From contig CM055271.1 in the NCBI GenBank assembly GCA_029237695.1, forward strand, positions 83,153,488 through 83,217,487: a DNA stretch of 64,000 bases, given 5' to 3'. The notes beneath the pieces were generated by a model. That model searched no databases. It saw only the letters and a list, made by a program, of their open reading frames with translations, and was not told the DNA's origin. Position 1 is the stretch's first letter. Each line of letters starts with the position of its first letter. Positions 59,401-62,732 of this stretch are shown one piece after another. The DNA is from Conchocele bisecta (lineage: Eukaryota > Mollusca > Bivalvia > Lucinida > Thyasiridae). A program made the translations under genes and the position numbers.

Positions 59401-61574
59401 TGACGCACGGTGGTATCAGGCTATTTTCATATGCAAATTAGGCATGACATTTTTTAATTATTTATACTAATTAAATGTGTCACCTGAAAAACTAATATTT
59501 ACGACAGACTATAAGGTATGATCATTGCACATCGAAAAATAAATACAGTAGAACTTCGATAACTAGAACAGGTCTGGCTCGAACACCATGGAAAACTCGA
59601 ACTGGTTCGACAGTCCCGGCAAATTTCCTATATAATTCATGTAATAAAACACCTTAAACTCGAACTATGAATTACTCGAACAGTCGAACCTGGGGATTAG
59701 TCCCGTGGACGGTCAAACAGTGGTAATTACCGCTAATAACTCGAACAGGTAAGTCTGTGATCAGCTGTTTGTCTAACGAGGTGCGAATTCCACCATTGCG
59801 GGCGGTCGCGTTGAGAAGTCTCCCTTGACGCGGGATGACATTAAATCACGAATCGCAAACATTAGCGGCGTGAATTACGGGCGTTATGAAAAGGACTTGA
59901 ATGCGTTATGTGTCATGAACAAACGTTTACTTAAATTTAACTTTGACAGAAGATGTACCAATACCAAACAAACCGAGATCATGGAATTATTCAGGCGTTA
60001 ATTTATAGTGTTTATACTGACATTGTTTCGTTTATATTTTCCGTTTGTATATTTATTCCAACCACTGTGCTATGTGCTATTTTTAGACACTGGGAATACC
60101 AGTATTATGTATAGACGCAAAGTGGAACATAGCGGTTTATTTTACGTATAATTACATGTAAATATTGAATAAAACAGCAACTTTACAATTGTATTTGTTA
60201 TTTTTCATTTCTCCCTCCAAATGTAATGCATATACAATGGCATGTCACATCGGTCATCTCATATATTCATATAAGTGATTTTATTGACTGAATGTGACAG
60301 TACATTTTTGAAACTTCATTCCCTCGAACTATGCATCGCTCGAACTCAAAGTCGATTCCGTTGCAGGTTCGAGCGATCGAAGTTCTACTGTACAGAGAAT
60401 AAATATTAATGTCCGTTAACATTTTAAGGAAACACCGTTATCGCCCCTGATATCGGTATGGAAATTTACTTCTGATATAAAATGTATAATAGTGACAATC
60501 CATAGGTGGGGTAATGGTGAATGAATGTTTATTTGCCAGAAAATGTCTCCGATGATGTCTCTGATATAAAGAACATTTTGTGCCTACTGCGTGGGTATGT
60601 ACCTTTAAACACCATTATATAATTTATTGCATAAAATGGGCTTTCACAGTTTACTAACACAGTGTAATAAAAATCATAATACACTAGTGGAATAAATATG
60701 AAAATGAGTCCGCGAAAACATGTTAGGTAATCAATGCAGCTTCAAATTATGCCGATATTTATTAACCCTTAGAATGCGTGAACCGAAAATAGTCGTCTGC
60801 TGCTGTGTCATATTTCATCTCTTTTCTCAGTAAAAACACGGTTTGACAGCATTTTAGAATCATTTCCGTTGGAAATGATTCTAAAGTGGTCAAACCATGT
60901 TTTTGATGAGAAAAATTGGAAATAAAAAATAAACAGCAGACGTCAAATTTTTATTCAGCATAGCAAGGGTTAAACTCATAAGAAAGGGTTAATTTGTAAG
61001 GGTTTGTAATATTAGTAATATTTTAAGGGTTAATTTCATAAGAAACGAGGCTATGCCTGAGTTAACGAGTTTAATAAATATCATATAAAATCACCAGTCA
61101 TGTAAGATCTGCTAGTTAACCACAGGTGGAAGACTCGGACCTATGACACCAAAAATATGCCTATTAATAAAAATCCCATTACCCCACCCACTTGGTCTCG
61201 TACATTACCATCTTCTATTTATAGATAGAAGATGGTAATGTTTGAGACCAAGTGGGTGGGGTAATGGGATTTTTTAATAGGCATTATTTTGGTGTCATAG
61301 GTCCGAGTCTTCCACCTGTGCTAGTTAACTAGCTAGCTGTCTGAGCGATTGCTCTAACCTTCAAATTGCAACCTTGTATATGTATGTGTTGTGTGTTGCA
61401 GCGTTCATACAGATGCTGGAACACCCGCATACAGCGAGCCAGTGGTTGAGTGACCCGGAAACCGCGCCACTTCTCGTGCAGGTATCACGGATATACCACG
61501 CAGAGAAAAACTCCGAACCCCAGCAAACCCATACCGCTCAGAAACGGAAGAAATCTTCAGTGAAATTGAAATGA
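14173..61574 (+). CDS. UBAC1: UBAC1 (KPC2) gene, ten coding exons, complete
   Basis: Ten exons with GT/AG borders join in phase to 1299 nt, 432 residues plus stop. UBAC1 is the adaptor of the KPC E3 ligase: with RNF123 (KPC1) it acts in the cytoplasm on p27Kip1, using its ubiquitin-like domain to reach the proteasome and its UBA domains to bind ubiquitin chains (family knowledge). Seen here: ubiquitin-like domain at residues ~1-95; UBA1 ~194-233 with DMGF at 203-206; an acidic linker at ~234-250; UBA2 ~301-335 with EMGFDEKDVIDSLRV; STI1-like segment ~352-405 with DSPLFKAI and LSDPETAPLL. Order and key motifs match vertebrate UBAC1 (about 405 residues), which I recall and did not align. The extra length is in the linkers and a lysine-rich tail. 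The start is the ATG at 14173, in the MFV context typical of the family. Introns hold nearly all repeats of the window. Alternatives are unlikely, since every exon matches the family in order. Confidence 0.95.
14745..16490. mobile_element. Composite helitron-like element, ~190-bp and ~150-bp arrays, intron 1
   Basis: Three ~190-bp units (ccacctaggaccaccaaact) at 14760-15320, then about seven ~150-bp units (tctctgcaactgcttcaccc, aatgtcaaggtcaaattact) to 16350, then a terminal gcaggccacggccatctagt near 16455. Units 4-5 are indel-ridden. A shorter relative lies at 57050-57735. Confidence 0.75.
16560..17000. other. Unannotated intron 1 sequence
   Basis: AT-rich, no repeat family or open frame of note. 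It contains a short caacaacaacaac run at 16739. Confidence 0.5.
17020..17120. promoter_or_regulatory. ETS/CRE-like promoter-type cluster in intron 1
   Basis: Contains aggaagtg, the inverted pair cttccgccggaaat and an adjoining tgacgtat, i.e. several ETS-type GGAA cores next to a CRE-like core within ~50 bases. Such clusters are typical of housekeeping promoters. No transcript can be assigned; ~240 bases downstream there is a donor-like aag|gttagt on the + strand. Confidence 0.25.
17711..17875 (-). CDS. Possible antisense coding segment in UBAC1 intron 1
   Basis: On the minus strand, after an acceptor-like atatatcag, 54 open codons read PTIQHDVNFTHIILDVFEMF RNRVNSDRPVSVQIATADEK and end at a TGA. 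The composition is protein-like (amphipathic helix, then polar strands) in an otherwise AT-rich intron free of recognised repeats. No family is recognised. An internal CGT|gtaaat could be a donor that removes the stop. It is reported because it lies within 1 kb of a good minus-strand start exon. Confidence 0.27.
   Translation of the reverse strand, partial: PTIQHDVNFTHIILDVFEMFRNRVNSDRPVSVQIATADEKFTVSTENVEFRFRF
18598..18676 (-). CDS. Possible first exon of an antisense gene in UBAC1 intron 1
   Basis: On the minus strand an ATG in good context (aacaaaATGG) opens MANSILDQDSKIGIKLEVEL SSDIMT and meets a strong donor, CAG|gttagtg. A CCGG-containing ETS-like site lies just upstream. I do not recognise the protein. 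The exon would end in phase 1. The open segment at 17711-17875 needs phase 0, so another exon or a different donor would be required if they belong together. Chance is a real alternative for 26 codons. Confidence 0.3.
18795..19165. mobile_element. Older SINE of the same superfamily, caaa tail
   Basis: Shares taacgattgg, ggccctcacat, gtaaatatt and acgggatcgaacccg with the (CACT)n family but ends ggccgttaaacaccaataaa, then a caaa run. A different 3' tail on a related body suggests tail exchange between SINE families. Confidence 0.7.
19812..22440. mobile_element. Helitron-like element with ~181-bp array, intron 1
   Basis: Header tagctcgactattcaaagaa, then eight or more units with gatgtacatcaataacccct (20730, 20911, 21091, 21272 and on, period ~181) and ccttggttaaggtttttagt, ending gcaggccacggccaccttgt. 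A second element (20018-20660) is nested near its left end. Confidence 0.8.
20018..20660. mobile_element. Nested helitron-like element with 176-bp units
   Basis: Header gtcgcgcctgctttagcaga, gtcgtcgtccacgtcgtccg, three units at 20109, 20285 and 20461 (gcgttaaagttattg), end aaatgcctcggcaggcgtga. The same end string is found alone at 40168-40200. Confidence 0.78.
22567..22782. mobile_element. Foldback MITE, ttaacccttag family, before exon 2
   Basis: taacccttagaccgctatct, gctttgacagcactt arms and acgacaattgttgtgtgtag at the right end. The right terminus is decayed. A relative with weaker ends lies at 6001-6222. Confidence 0.7.
23027..23088 (+). CDS. UBAC1: UBAC1 exon 2: end of ubiquitin-like domain
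   Basis: A 62-nt exon between acceptor tttttcag and donor ACA|gtaagt. It completes the phase-1 codon from exon 1 and encodes DELLLLKRRLCPAQFENADR plus T (residues 86-106). The hydrophobic strand LLLL followed by KRR corresponds to the last strand of the ubiquitin-like domain in vertebrate UBAC1 (LLLIKKR). The rest is a variable linker. It ends in phase 0. Confidence 0.9.
23160..24150. mobile_element. Pearl/Helentron-like element in intron 2, split by a SINE
   Basis: Header gccatcgcaacgatagttgt, then gtccgtctgtctgtc, then three ~170-bp units (ctacttctacagtttttg, accatcaagtgcaggagtg). The SINE at 23521-23990 interrupts the second unit. Header, short tetranucleotide run and nucleosome-length core units are the layout of pearl/CvE-type helitron-like elements of bivalves (recalled family knowledge). 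Confidence 0.6.
23521..23990. mobile_element. Young SINE-like retroposon with (CACT)n tail, copy 1, intron 2
   Basis: A 470-bp body beginning gccccgtgcaggcaccgggg (a small hairpin) and ending in cactcactcactca. It is flanked by a 13-base direct repeat ctgtcccgctgat (23505-23517 and 23991-24003). Near the 3' end gggactcgacccc resembles a Pol III B box. It is nearly identical to the copy at 54961-55428, so recent mobility is likely. Confidence 0.85.
24397..24519 (+). CDS. UBAC1: UBAC1 exon 3: linker before the central helix
   Basis: A 123-nt exon in phase 0, residues 107-147. It contains KKGPTVEEIAKATADVP, matching the vertebrate KAPDKEAILRATANLP segment. The acceptor is tgctttag. The donor GAT|gtaatt is weaker than average, but using it joins D directly to FQTELR of exon 4, the same junction as the vertebrate DFQTELRK. 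Its last ~50 bases and the donor resemble two sequences further down intron 3 (26394-26458 and 27158-27225), so the exon end is either the source of those copies or was itself built from a repeat. The 3' border is the least certain in the gene. Confidence 0.82.
24595..24745. repeat. Dispersed repeat with gcgaacagtgcagatcc
   Basis: atggcgaacagtgcagatcc, tgatctggatctacactgg. Relatives lie at 19340-19375 and 62930-63000. Short open frames in it (MANSADPDQT) are repeat-derived. Confidence 0.6.
24893..25299. mobile_element. gctccagataag element, second subfamily, copy 1
   Basis: gctccagataaggaattagt to atgcagcttatctggagctt, with inner hairpin ttggaaattcattacaattg. Relatives are at 40513-40875 and 5690-5996. 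Confidence 0.7.
25669..25945. mobile_element. Tigger-like MITE with nested foldback, first duplicate
   Basis: Starts cagtcaaacctcccagaacg and ends gtagagaggttacactg. A foldback of the ttaacccttag family lies inside. It is part of a local segmental duplication with 26595-26975. Confidence 0.65.
26165..26232. repeat. Hairpin, aaccgtctcg family, copy 3
   Basis: A nearly perfect 68-base palindrome, tatatgttgtgaccactcat with centre gtctcggcgagac. It is part of an insertion that splits one copy of the intron 3 segmental duplication. Confidence 0.85.
26394..26458 (+). repeat. Copy of the UBAC1 exon 3 end, first
   Basis: tgatcccgaacccc, 22 unlike bases, then ccatagc, agac and actgatgtaattctcact. 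Exon 3 has the same blocks 21 bases apart, including the donor. Confidence 0.6.
26595..26975. mobile_element. Tigger-like MITE with nested foldback, second duplicate
   Basis: Same ends as the copy at 25669 (cagtcgaacctcccagaacg, gtagagaggttacactg), with the same nested ttaacccttag element. The downstream flank also matches that copy, showing that a segment of at least 760 bp was duplicated. Confidence 0.65.
27158..27225 (+). repeat. Copy of the UBAC1 exon 3 end, second
   Basis: tgatcccgaaccc, then catagcagacgctgatgtaa. It belongs to the second unit of the segmental duplication in intron 3. Confidence 0.55.
27420..28070. other. Unannotated sequence before the satellite
   Basis: Short repeated attaccgtta/attccgttacg motifs near 27510-27560; otherwise single-copy looking, AT-rich. 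Confidence 0.5.
28071..39062. repeat. Satellite array, 63-bp unit, about 174 copies, in UBAC1 intron 3
   Basis: Head-to-tail units contain atcactgatataaagaacag and gcgcccatggagtc, period 63 bp, filling almost 11 kb with no intervening unique sequence. Units at 28073-28560 and 38830-39020 are nearly identical; units from ~29.3 to 38.7 kb carry many small indels. Two variants, gagtcaga and gagtcgga, run in blocks (A type ~28.07-28.65, G type ~28.69-31.85, A type mainly 34.3-37.1, G type ~37.1-38.2, A type to the end). Since 63 is divisible by three, several frames stay open for hundreds of codons on both strands. These are not genes. Confidence 0.98.
39167..39403. mobile_element. Foldback MITE, ttaacccttag family, before exon 4
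   Basis: Ends ttaacccttccaccgcta and tagcggtctaagggttaa, subterminal cgtctgctgtt-type repeats, and a central hairpin around attttcattggaaatgat. It ends about 45 bases before exon 4. Confidence 0.82.
39449..39551 (+). CDS. UBAC1: UBAC1 exon 4: central helix
   Basis: Encodes FQTELRRILISLIEVSQKLL followed by CLNPEASKIFKQAE (residues 148-181 plus one base), nearly the same as vertebrate [20 protein letters not shown]. The acceptor region holds two AGs six bases apart (tgcttcag and tttcag). The first keeps the conserved FQ and is preferred. The donor is GAAG|gtacat. It lies just after the 63-bp satellite and a foldback MITE. Confidence 0.94.
40231..40514. mobile_element. Foldback MITE, caatgttggtgaaataggct family, intron 4
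   Basis: cagtagcctatttcatcaac left, tgttgatgaaatatgctaca right, central palindrome gccatttaatggc. It is followed directly by a gctccagataag element. Confidence 0.8.
40513..40875. mobile_element. gctccagataag element, second subfamily, copy 2
   Basis: tacagataaggaattagtaa to atgcagcttatctggagc. The left end is fused to the MITE at 40231-40514. Confidence 0.7.
41017..41075. repeat. Hairpin, aaccgtctcg family, copy 4
   Basis: gtatatgttgtgaccactcg and atggtggtcgcgacatatac around aaccgagacggtt; the central loop is shortened. Confidence 0.8.
41130..42748. repeat. Minisatellite, 100-bp unit, about 16 copies, abutting exon 5
   Basis: Period is 100 bp (ttatttgaga recurs at 41641, 41741, 41841, 41941, 42041 and so on). 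Each unit holds an inverted repeat with arms ctagacaccctgg and cagggtgtctag, then gaggttccagtg and gagatatttgtgtg. The inverted repeat resembles the micro-MITE at 528-596. The 5'-most unit carries ttatgattgcagagatattt (41181-41200), a near copy of the exon 5 acceptor. The last unit merges into that acceptor at 42741-42757. Confidence 0.95.
42750..42861 (+). CDS. UBAC1: UBAC1 exon 5: first UBA domain, N-terminal part
   Basis: Encodes EILNEQSPSSRV, then DESDLKPLIDMGFKEGSARK and ALLLNK (residues 182-219). This is the first two helices of UBA1 with the ubiquitin-binding MGF loop at 204-206; UBA domains bind the hydrophobic patch of ubiquitin. The acceptor is ttatgtttgcag; the donor AA|gtaagt leaves phase 2. 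The 100-bp minisatellite of intron 4 ends directly against this acceptor, and its first unit carries a near copy of it. Confidence 0.95.
42908..43121. mobile_element. Foldback MITE, ttaacccttag family, after exon 5
   Basis: Starts ttaacccttcctacgctg and ends cagcatagtaagggttaa. The central hairpin is gacgattctcat-type. It starts 47 bases after the exon 5 donor. Confidence 0.8.
43600..45720. other. Unannotated intron 5 sequence
   Basis: AT-rich with no recognised family. Three imperfect ~90-base units with ttccgtaaatggtg occur at 45060-45300. Confidence 0.5.
45741..45829 (-). ncRNA. tRNA-like sequence with A and B boxes, intron 5
   Basis: On the minus strand tggcgcaatagtcgtgagg (A-box type) is followed by a hairpin ccgattcccgaaagggtcgg, like a class II variable arm, and ggttcaaacc, a perfect B box. 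A T run follows downstream, as at Pol III ends. No clean anticodon stem or acceptor pairing is found, so a tRNA pseudogene or SINE head is more likely than a functional tRNA. Confidence 0.45.
46158..46344. mobile_element. Foldback element gagctccagttaagg, before exon 6
   Basis: gagctccagttaaggtgcgt and acgcaccttaactggagctc at the ends; inner arms aaatggcaagttgggagt. It is nearly palindromic over its full length. Confidence 0.8.
46544..46649 (+). CDS. UBAC1: UBAC1 exon 6: UBA1 third helix and acidic linker
   Basis: Acceptor tttccag, donor CAG|gtatgg, phase 2 to 0. It encodes NCVEAAMDWLLIHG (third UBA helix; vertebrate AMEWLIEHA) and then an acidic, disordered linker DDDDHDNDGTPTDTEDSHNK Q. 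A foldback MITE starts about 17 bases after the donor, so the 5' splice site sits almost against an inserted element. Confidence 0.93.
46667..46896. mobile_element. Foldback MITE, gtttcactaaacttc family, just after exon 6
   Basis: Starts about 17 bases after the exon 6 donor; ends acaaagtttagtgaaacggg. The inner palindrome is gcataggctgcatatgcagc. Confidence 0.8.
47066..48092. mobile_element. Helitron-like element with ~150-180-bp units, intron 6
   Basis: Header gtcgagcccgcttgcggaaa, an inner palindrome of gagggcacttgttgggtac, about five units with tcatgtggcccctgtgcccc and aaggtcaaatgactttgaa, end gcctcggtgggctcgacatg then cgggccgcggccatc. Confidence 0.75.
48090..48245. mobile_element. SINE 3' half
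   Basis: gttctaatttcagtgctgaa through acgggatcaaaccc to ggccgttaaacaccaataa. It is 5'-truncated. Confidence 0.7.
48465..48665. repeat. Inverted repeat around a long T run
   Basis: Arms gacttttccaagtttatacc and its inverse with gcgggaatactgga, about 70 bases each; the centre is a ~40-base T run (48555-48590) with one C. Confidence 0.8.
48900..49146 (+). mobile_element. tRNA-derived SINE with 8-base duplication, intron 6
   Basis: A box ttagcgcaatcggtaa (48913-48928) and B box gggttcgatcc (48957-48967) form a tRNA-like head. A body with ggtactccggtttcctccca follows, a conserved SINE core type known across invertebrates, then an AT-rich tail with aataaataaagtt. Flanking ttaaaagt occurs at 48892-48899 and 49147-49154. 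It is a typical Pol III SINE and not a working tRNA gene. Confidence 0.85.
49206..49576. mobile_element. gctccagataag element before exon 7
   Basis: agctccagataagctttgtg to caatacgcacctattctgga. It is inverted relative to 636-985. Left-end fragments of the same family occur at 39580 and 39700, after exon 4. Confidence 0.65.
49686..49823 (+). CDS. UBAC1: UBAC1 exon 7: linker to UBA2
   Basis: 46 codons in phase 0, residues 255-300, rich in Q, N and T, ending VSNILHSLRAYRKREFRPNQ K, the counterpart of vertebrate LTEIFKKIRRKREFRADA. The donor is AAG|gtatgc. The acceptor is a tandem cagcag, so use of the second AG would drop one glutamine. The first half is poorly conserved; the basic RKREFR stretch is the recognisable part. 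Confidence 0.9.
49940..50500. repeat. Array of ~160-bp units after exon 7
   Basis: Units with gctcgggtaaatgtcttata, gatatttcacacacgcattg and gtcaaggtcacatacttggt, three to four copies. Part of the pearl-like class. Confidence 0.7.
50657..51163. mobile_element. TTAA-flanked MITE, 507 bp, in UBAC1 intron 7
   Basis: Starts aggtgcatgcccactcagta and ends tgagtgggcaggtacct, inverted ends of ~28 bases, flanked by TTAA at 50653-50656 and 51164-51167. It is an intact copy without the extra insertion seen in the copy at 59262-60604. Confidence 0.85.
51192..51746. mobile_element. 555-bp foldback MITE with ~140-base arms, intron 7
   Basis: tatagtctgtttcacgaaac and gtttcgtgaaacagactata-type ends, TA at the borders, arms including aaatttaagaatgagccttc. 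In the centre a second palindrome (51341-51412), ccatagacatcttcacggag. A one-sided relic is at 2058-2166. Confidence 0.82.
51838..52195. repeat. ~90-bp tandem repeat, four units
   Basis: Units ttcaacactaagaccgctat then gatccagatgagccggctca, at ~51840, 51930, 52020 and 52109. The unit is one end of the MITE family seen at 53137-53386. Confidence 0.85.
52523..52803. mobile_element. Foldback MITE, caatgttggtgaaataggct family, intron 7
   Basis: ctgtagccgatttcatcaaa left, gttggtgaaataggctactg right; the central hairpin is shortened to cacagcctgtg. Confidence 0.8.
53137..53386. mobile_element. MITE with gacggctcgtcacgagccgt hairpin, before exon 8
   Basis: ttaaccctttcacctgtaag left, ggtgttcaaagggttaaa right. 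Relatives: 5150-5333 (reverse) and 52196-52395, the latter split by a SINE tail (cttagctgttgataggccgt). Confidence 0.7.
53442..53528 (+). CDS. UBAC1: UBAC1 exon 8: second UBA domain
   Basis: 29 codons in phase 0, SLQHLLEMGFDEKDVIDSLR V then TRNDGDAA (residues 301-329). EMGFDEK.VID.LRV is almost identical to vertebrate UBAC1. The acceptor is taattgcag; a second AG nine bases on (ttacag, 53450) is also in frame. The donor is GCC|gtaagt, and DAA joins CDWLL of exon 9 to complete the third UBA helix. Confidence 0.95.
53551..53705. mobile_element. SINE-related foldback fragment after exon 8
   Basis: gatgggttgtgatctaggga resembles the tRNA-derived SINE head at 58503. The segment folds back on itself (taccctaggc and gcctagggta). 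Confidence 0.4.
53731..56068. mobile_element. agctcacctgagc element in intron 8
   Basis: Starts agctcacctgagcgaagctc and ends ggccatcatggccctcttgt; it carries a gtcgtcgtcgtcgtccgtga run and two to three ~400-bp units (ggatttcgacgaaacttggt, aagatggccgccgtctaaa). It is disrupted by the SINE at 54961-55428. This end pair is very common in bivalve genomes (recalled). Confidence 0.75.
54961..55428. mobile_element. Young SINE-like retroposon with (CACT)n tail, copy 2, intron 8
   Basis: A 468-bp body almost identical to the copy at 23521-23990, flanked by an 11-base direct repeat cttcacatgaa (54950-54960 and 55429-55439). It is inserted in the agctcacctgagc repeat. Confidence 0.87.
56133..56290. 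mobile_element. tRNA-derived SINE fragments, rearranged
   Basis: A tRNA-like gatgggctgtggccgagggg head and ttccatgccggtgaactgtc body on +, preceded by ttgttggtgtttaacggc, an inverted copy of the SINE tail. Confidence 0.55.
56290..57040. other. Unannotated intron 8 sequence
   Basis: A few short repeats of ctagtact/ctagccctgacct near 56310-56370; otherwise no recognisable element or frame. Confidence 0.5.
57050..57735. mobile_element. Short relative of the 14745 composite element, intron 8
   Basis: ccacctaggacaaccaaact units twice, then tctctgcaactgcttcgccc and the end ggccttcgtggctttacctc. It has the same order as the intron 1 copy with the ~150-bp array reduced to one unit. Confidence 0.7.
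57939..58077 (+). CDS. UBAC1: UBAC1 exon 9: end of UBA2 and start of STI1-like domain
   Basis: Acceptor catttcag, donor CTAG|gtattg. It encodes CDWLLSDKKVPAEDVDDGLE, then EDSPLFKAIMTHPTIQLGLN NPRCLL (residues 330-375). It completes UBA2 (vertebrate CEWLLGDRK) and opens the STI1-like segment (vertebrate [20 protein letters not shown]), a helical chaperonin-type motif. A foldback MITE follows about 25 bases after the donor. Confidence 0.95.
58104..58328. mobile_element. Foldback MITE, gtttcactaaacttc family, just after exon 9
   Basis: The left end is trimmed (aaacgactaaaatg); the right end is cgaagttcagtgaaacgggc. The inner palindrome is gcataggctgcatatgcagc. It begins about 25 bases from the exon 9 donor. 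Confidence 0.75.
58503..58693 (+). mobile_element. tRNA-derived SINE, intron 9
   Basis: Head with A box tggcctaggggttaga and B box gtgggttcaaacctc, body ttccatcccactggtctgtc, tail tgaccttagctgttgctggg then acgttaaaccctgtcac. Its 3' tail is shared with unrelated SINE heads elsewhere in the window. Confidence 0.8.
58830..59260 (+). mobile_element. SINE interrupted by a foldback MITE
   Basis: SINE body gtgactggtgtggtgaggac continues after the MITE at 58866-59110 as ggtcaggttattctaatttc and ends tagctgttgacaggccgtta, where the TTAA-flanked MITE entered. The rest of the tail (acacca) follows at 60609. Confidence 0.75.
58866..59110. mobile_element. Foldback MITE, gtttcactaaacttc family, inside a SINE
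   Basis: gggtgccgtttcactaaact to catagtttagtgaaatgggc. It splits the SINE at 58830-59260 between ctggcacc and aggtcagg. Confidence 0.8.
59262..60604. mobile_element. TTAA-flanked MITE interrupted by a Tigger-like MITE
   Basis: Ends aggtacatgcccacttagta and tactgcgtgggtatgtacct are inverted; TTAA is duplicated at 59258-59261 and 60605-60608. Removing the element restores ccgttaaacacca, the tail of the SINE it landed in. The interior is broken by the element at 59546-60390. Confidence 0.88.
59546..60390. mobile_element. Tigger/pogo-like MITE, 845 bp
   Basis: Terminal inverted repeats cagtagaacttcgat and atcgaagttctactg, flanked by TA at 59544-59545 and 60391-60392, as in Tc1/mariner-pogo elements. 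No transposase frame is visible. The intact relative at 50657-51163 shows the empty site (atacagataataaat). Confidence 0.85.
60772..60973. mobile_element. Foldback MITE, ttaacccttag family, intron 9
   Basis: ttaacccttagaatgcgtga to cagcatagcaagggttaa, with an inner hairpin atcatttccgttggaaatga. Confidence 0.8.
61110..61330. repeat. Near-perfect 220-bp palindrome 71 bases before exon 10
   Basis: Left arm gctagttaaccacaggtgga, right arm tccacctgtgctagttaac, centre ctatttatagatag near 61221. Arms of about 105 bases match with few differences, including acccacccacttggtctcgt-type sequence. Confidence 0.88.
61402..61574 (+). CDS. UBAC1: UBAC1 exon 10: STI1-like end and C-terminal tail
   Basis: The acceptor gtgttgcag completes an alanine codon; it encodes FIQMLEHPHTASQWLSDPET, then APLLVQVSRIYHAEKN (vertebrate [20 protein letters not shown] and ISRIF). 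The vertebrate protein ends soon after this helix. Here about 23 more residues follow, ending in KRKKSSVKLK before TGA at 61572, a basic, possibly nuclear-localising tail (inference). A ~220-bp palindrome ends 71 bases upstream of the acceptor. Confidence 0.94.
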
Positions 61575-61647
61575 GTTGCGTGATTTTCTAGATTGTTGTG
61601 GGTACAGCTGCTGGACTGTTGTTTTGTTAAAGTGACTCGCTGTAACC

Positions 61648-62325
61648 AGGGGTGGGAACAATATAGTTATTTCATGGTCATTCGGGGAACAGTCAAAACT
61701 ATTGCCCAGAGGTGCTGTGGATGACCCGAGGCACTATTGCCCCGAGGCTGAGGGCAATAGTACATCGGGTCGTCCACAGCACCGAAGGGAAATATGTTTT
61801 GACTGTCCCCCGAATTACCATGAAATAAATGTTTTATTACTCAACCTATAACGGTGTATGTGACTCGATGAACCTAAATTTAGCGTGGGGCGCGTCGACT
61901 GACCGGCTACGTTGAATTTTATGACATAATCTTCGACAAAAATCATGACGTCATGATTTTCAGGGGTGAAATAGTTTTGACTATTGACCAGGCACACAAA
62001 ACTATTGACCGGGCACGCGGAACTATTGCCCAGGCATGTCAAAACACAGGGAGTTAAGTCAAAACTATGGAATATCAACTTATATAGGGAGTTGGGTAAT
62101 AATTCCCAATGCCAAATCCTGAAAATTGAAAATAGCTAAACAAACATATTTTTGCACCCACAAATGCCATTTGTGTGTGCAAAAATAAGTTTGTTTAGCC
62201 ATTTTCAGCACTTGGCAGTATGCGTAAATGTGTGATTCTCATGTTGCAACAGTATTGTTCTACCATTATCAGGAATCCCAAATCCTGATTTCAGGATATA
62301 TCCTGAAAATTCCCACCCCTGTGTA
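61648..62325. mobile_element. Foldback element bounded by caggggtgggaa
   Basis: caggggtgggaacaatatag left and attcccacccctg right. It contains two inner palindromes, 61662-61829 (ggtgctgtggatgacccgag) and ~62120-62215 (gcacccacaaatgcc). It lies directly after the UBAC1 stop codon, so it would be part of any long 3' untranslated region. Confidence 0.65.
61824..61829 (+). promoter_or_regulatory. Possible UBAC1 polyadenylation signal
   Basis: The first AATAAA after the UBAC1 stop codon, 250 bases downstream. It lies at the end of a foldback element (61662-61829), so it may be the element's sequence used by chance. Confidence 0.3.
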
Positions 62326-62525
62326 GCACTATAGCCTTGATGCAGACATATTATATGTTGGGTGATGTTTAATAAACCACAAGCCAACTATTCCAAAGTT
62401 TCGGCCTCCGGAATAAATTCCTTTGGCTGTAATGTTCGAATAGTGGGTTTGTGGTTTAACAACCAATTCCTTTTAAAGGTCTTGGGCCGAAACGTTGGAA
62501 TAGTCAACCCTTAGTTAACCCTTAG

Positions 62526-62732
62526 TTAACCCTTAGAATGCGGGAAACGTAAATTGCCGTCTGCTGTTGTTTCATATTTTGTCTTCTTTCTCAATAAAAA
62601 CATGATTTGACAGCAGTTTAGAATCATTTCCACTGGAAATGATTCTAAAATGCTGTCAAACCATGTTTTTATGAATAAACAAAATAATAAAGAAAAAGCA
62701 GACAAAATTAAATTCAGCATTGTAAGGGTTAA
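62526..62732. mobile_element. Foldback MITE, ttaacccttag family, downstream of UBAC1
   Basis: ttaacccttagaatgcggga to cagcattgtaagggttaa. The left end is preceded by two extra ttaacccttag copies, a small terminal expansion. Confidence 0.8.
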
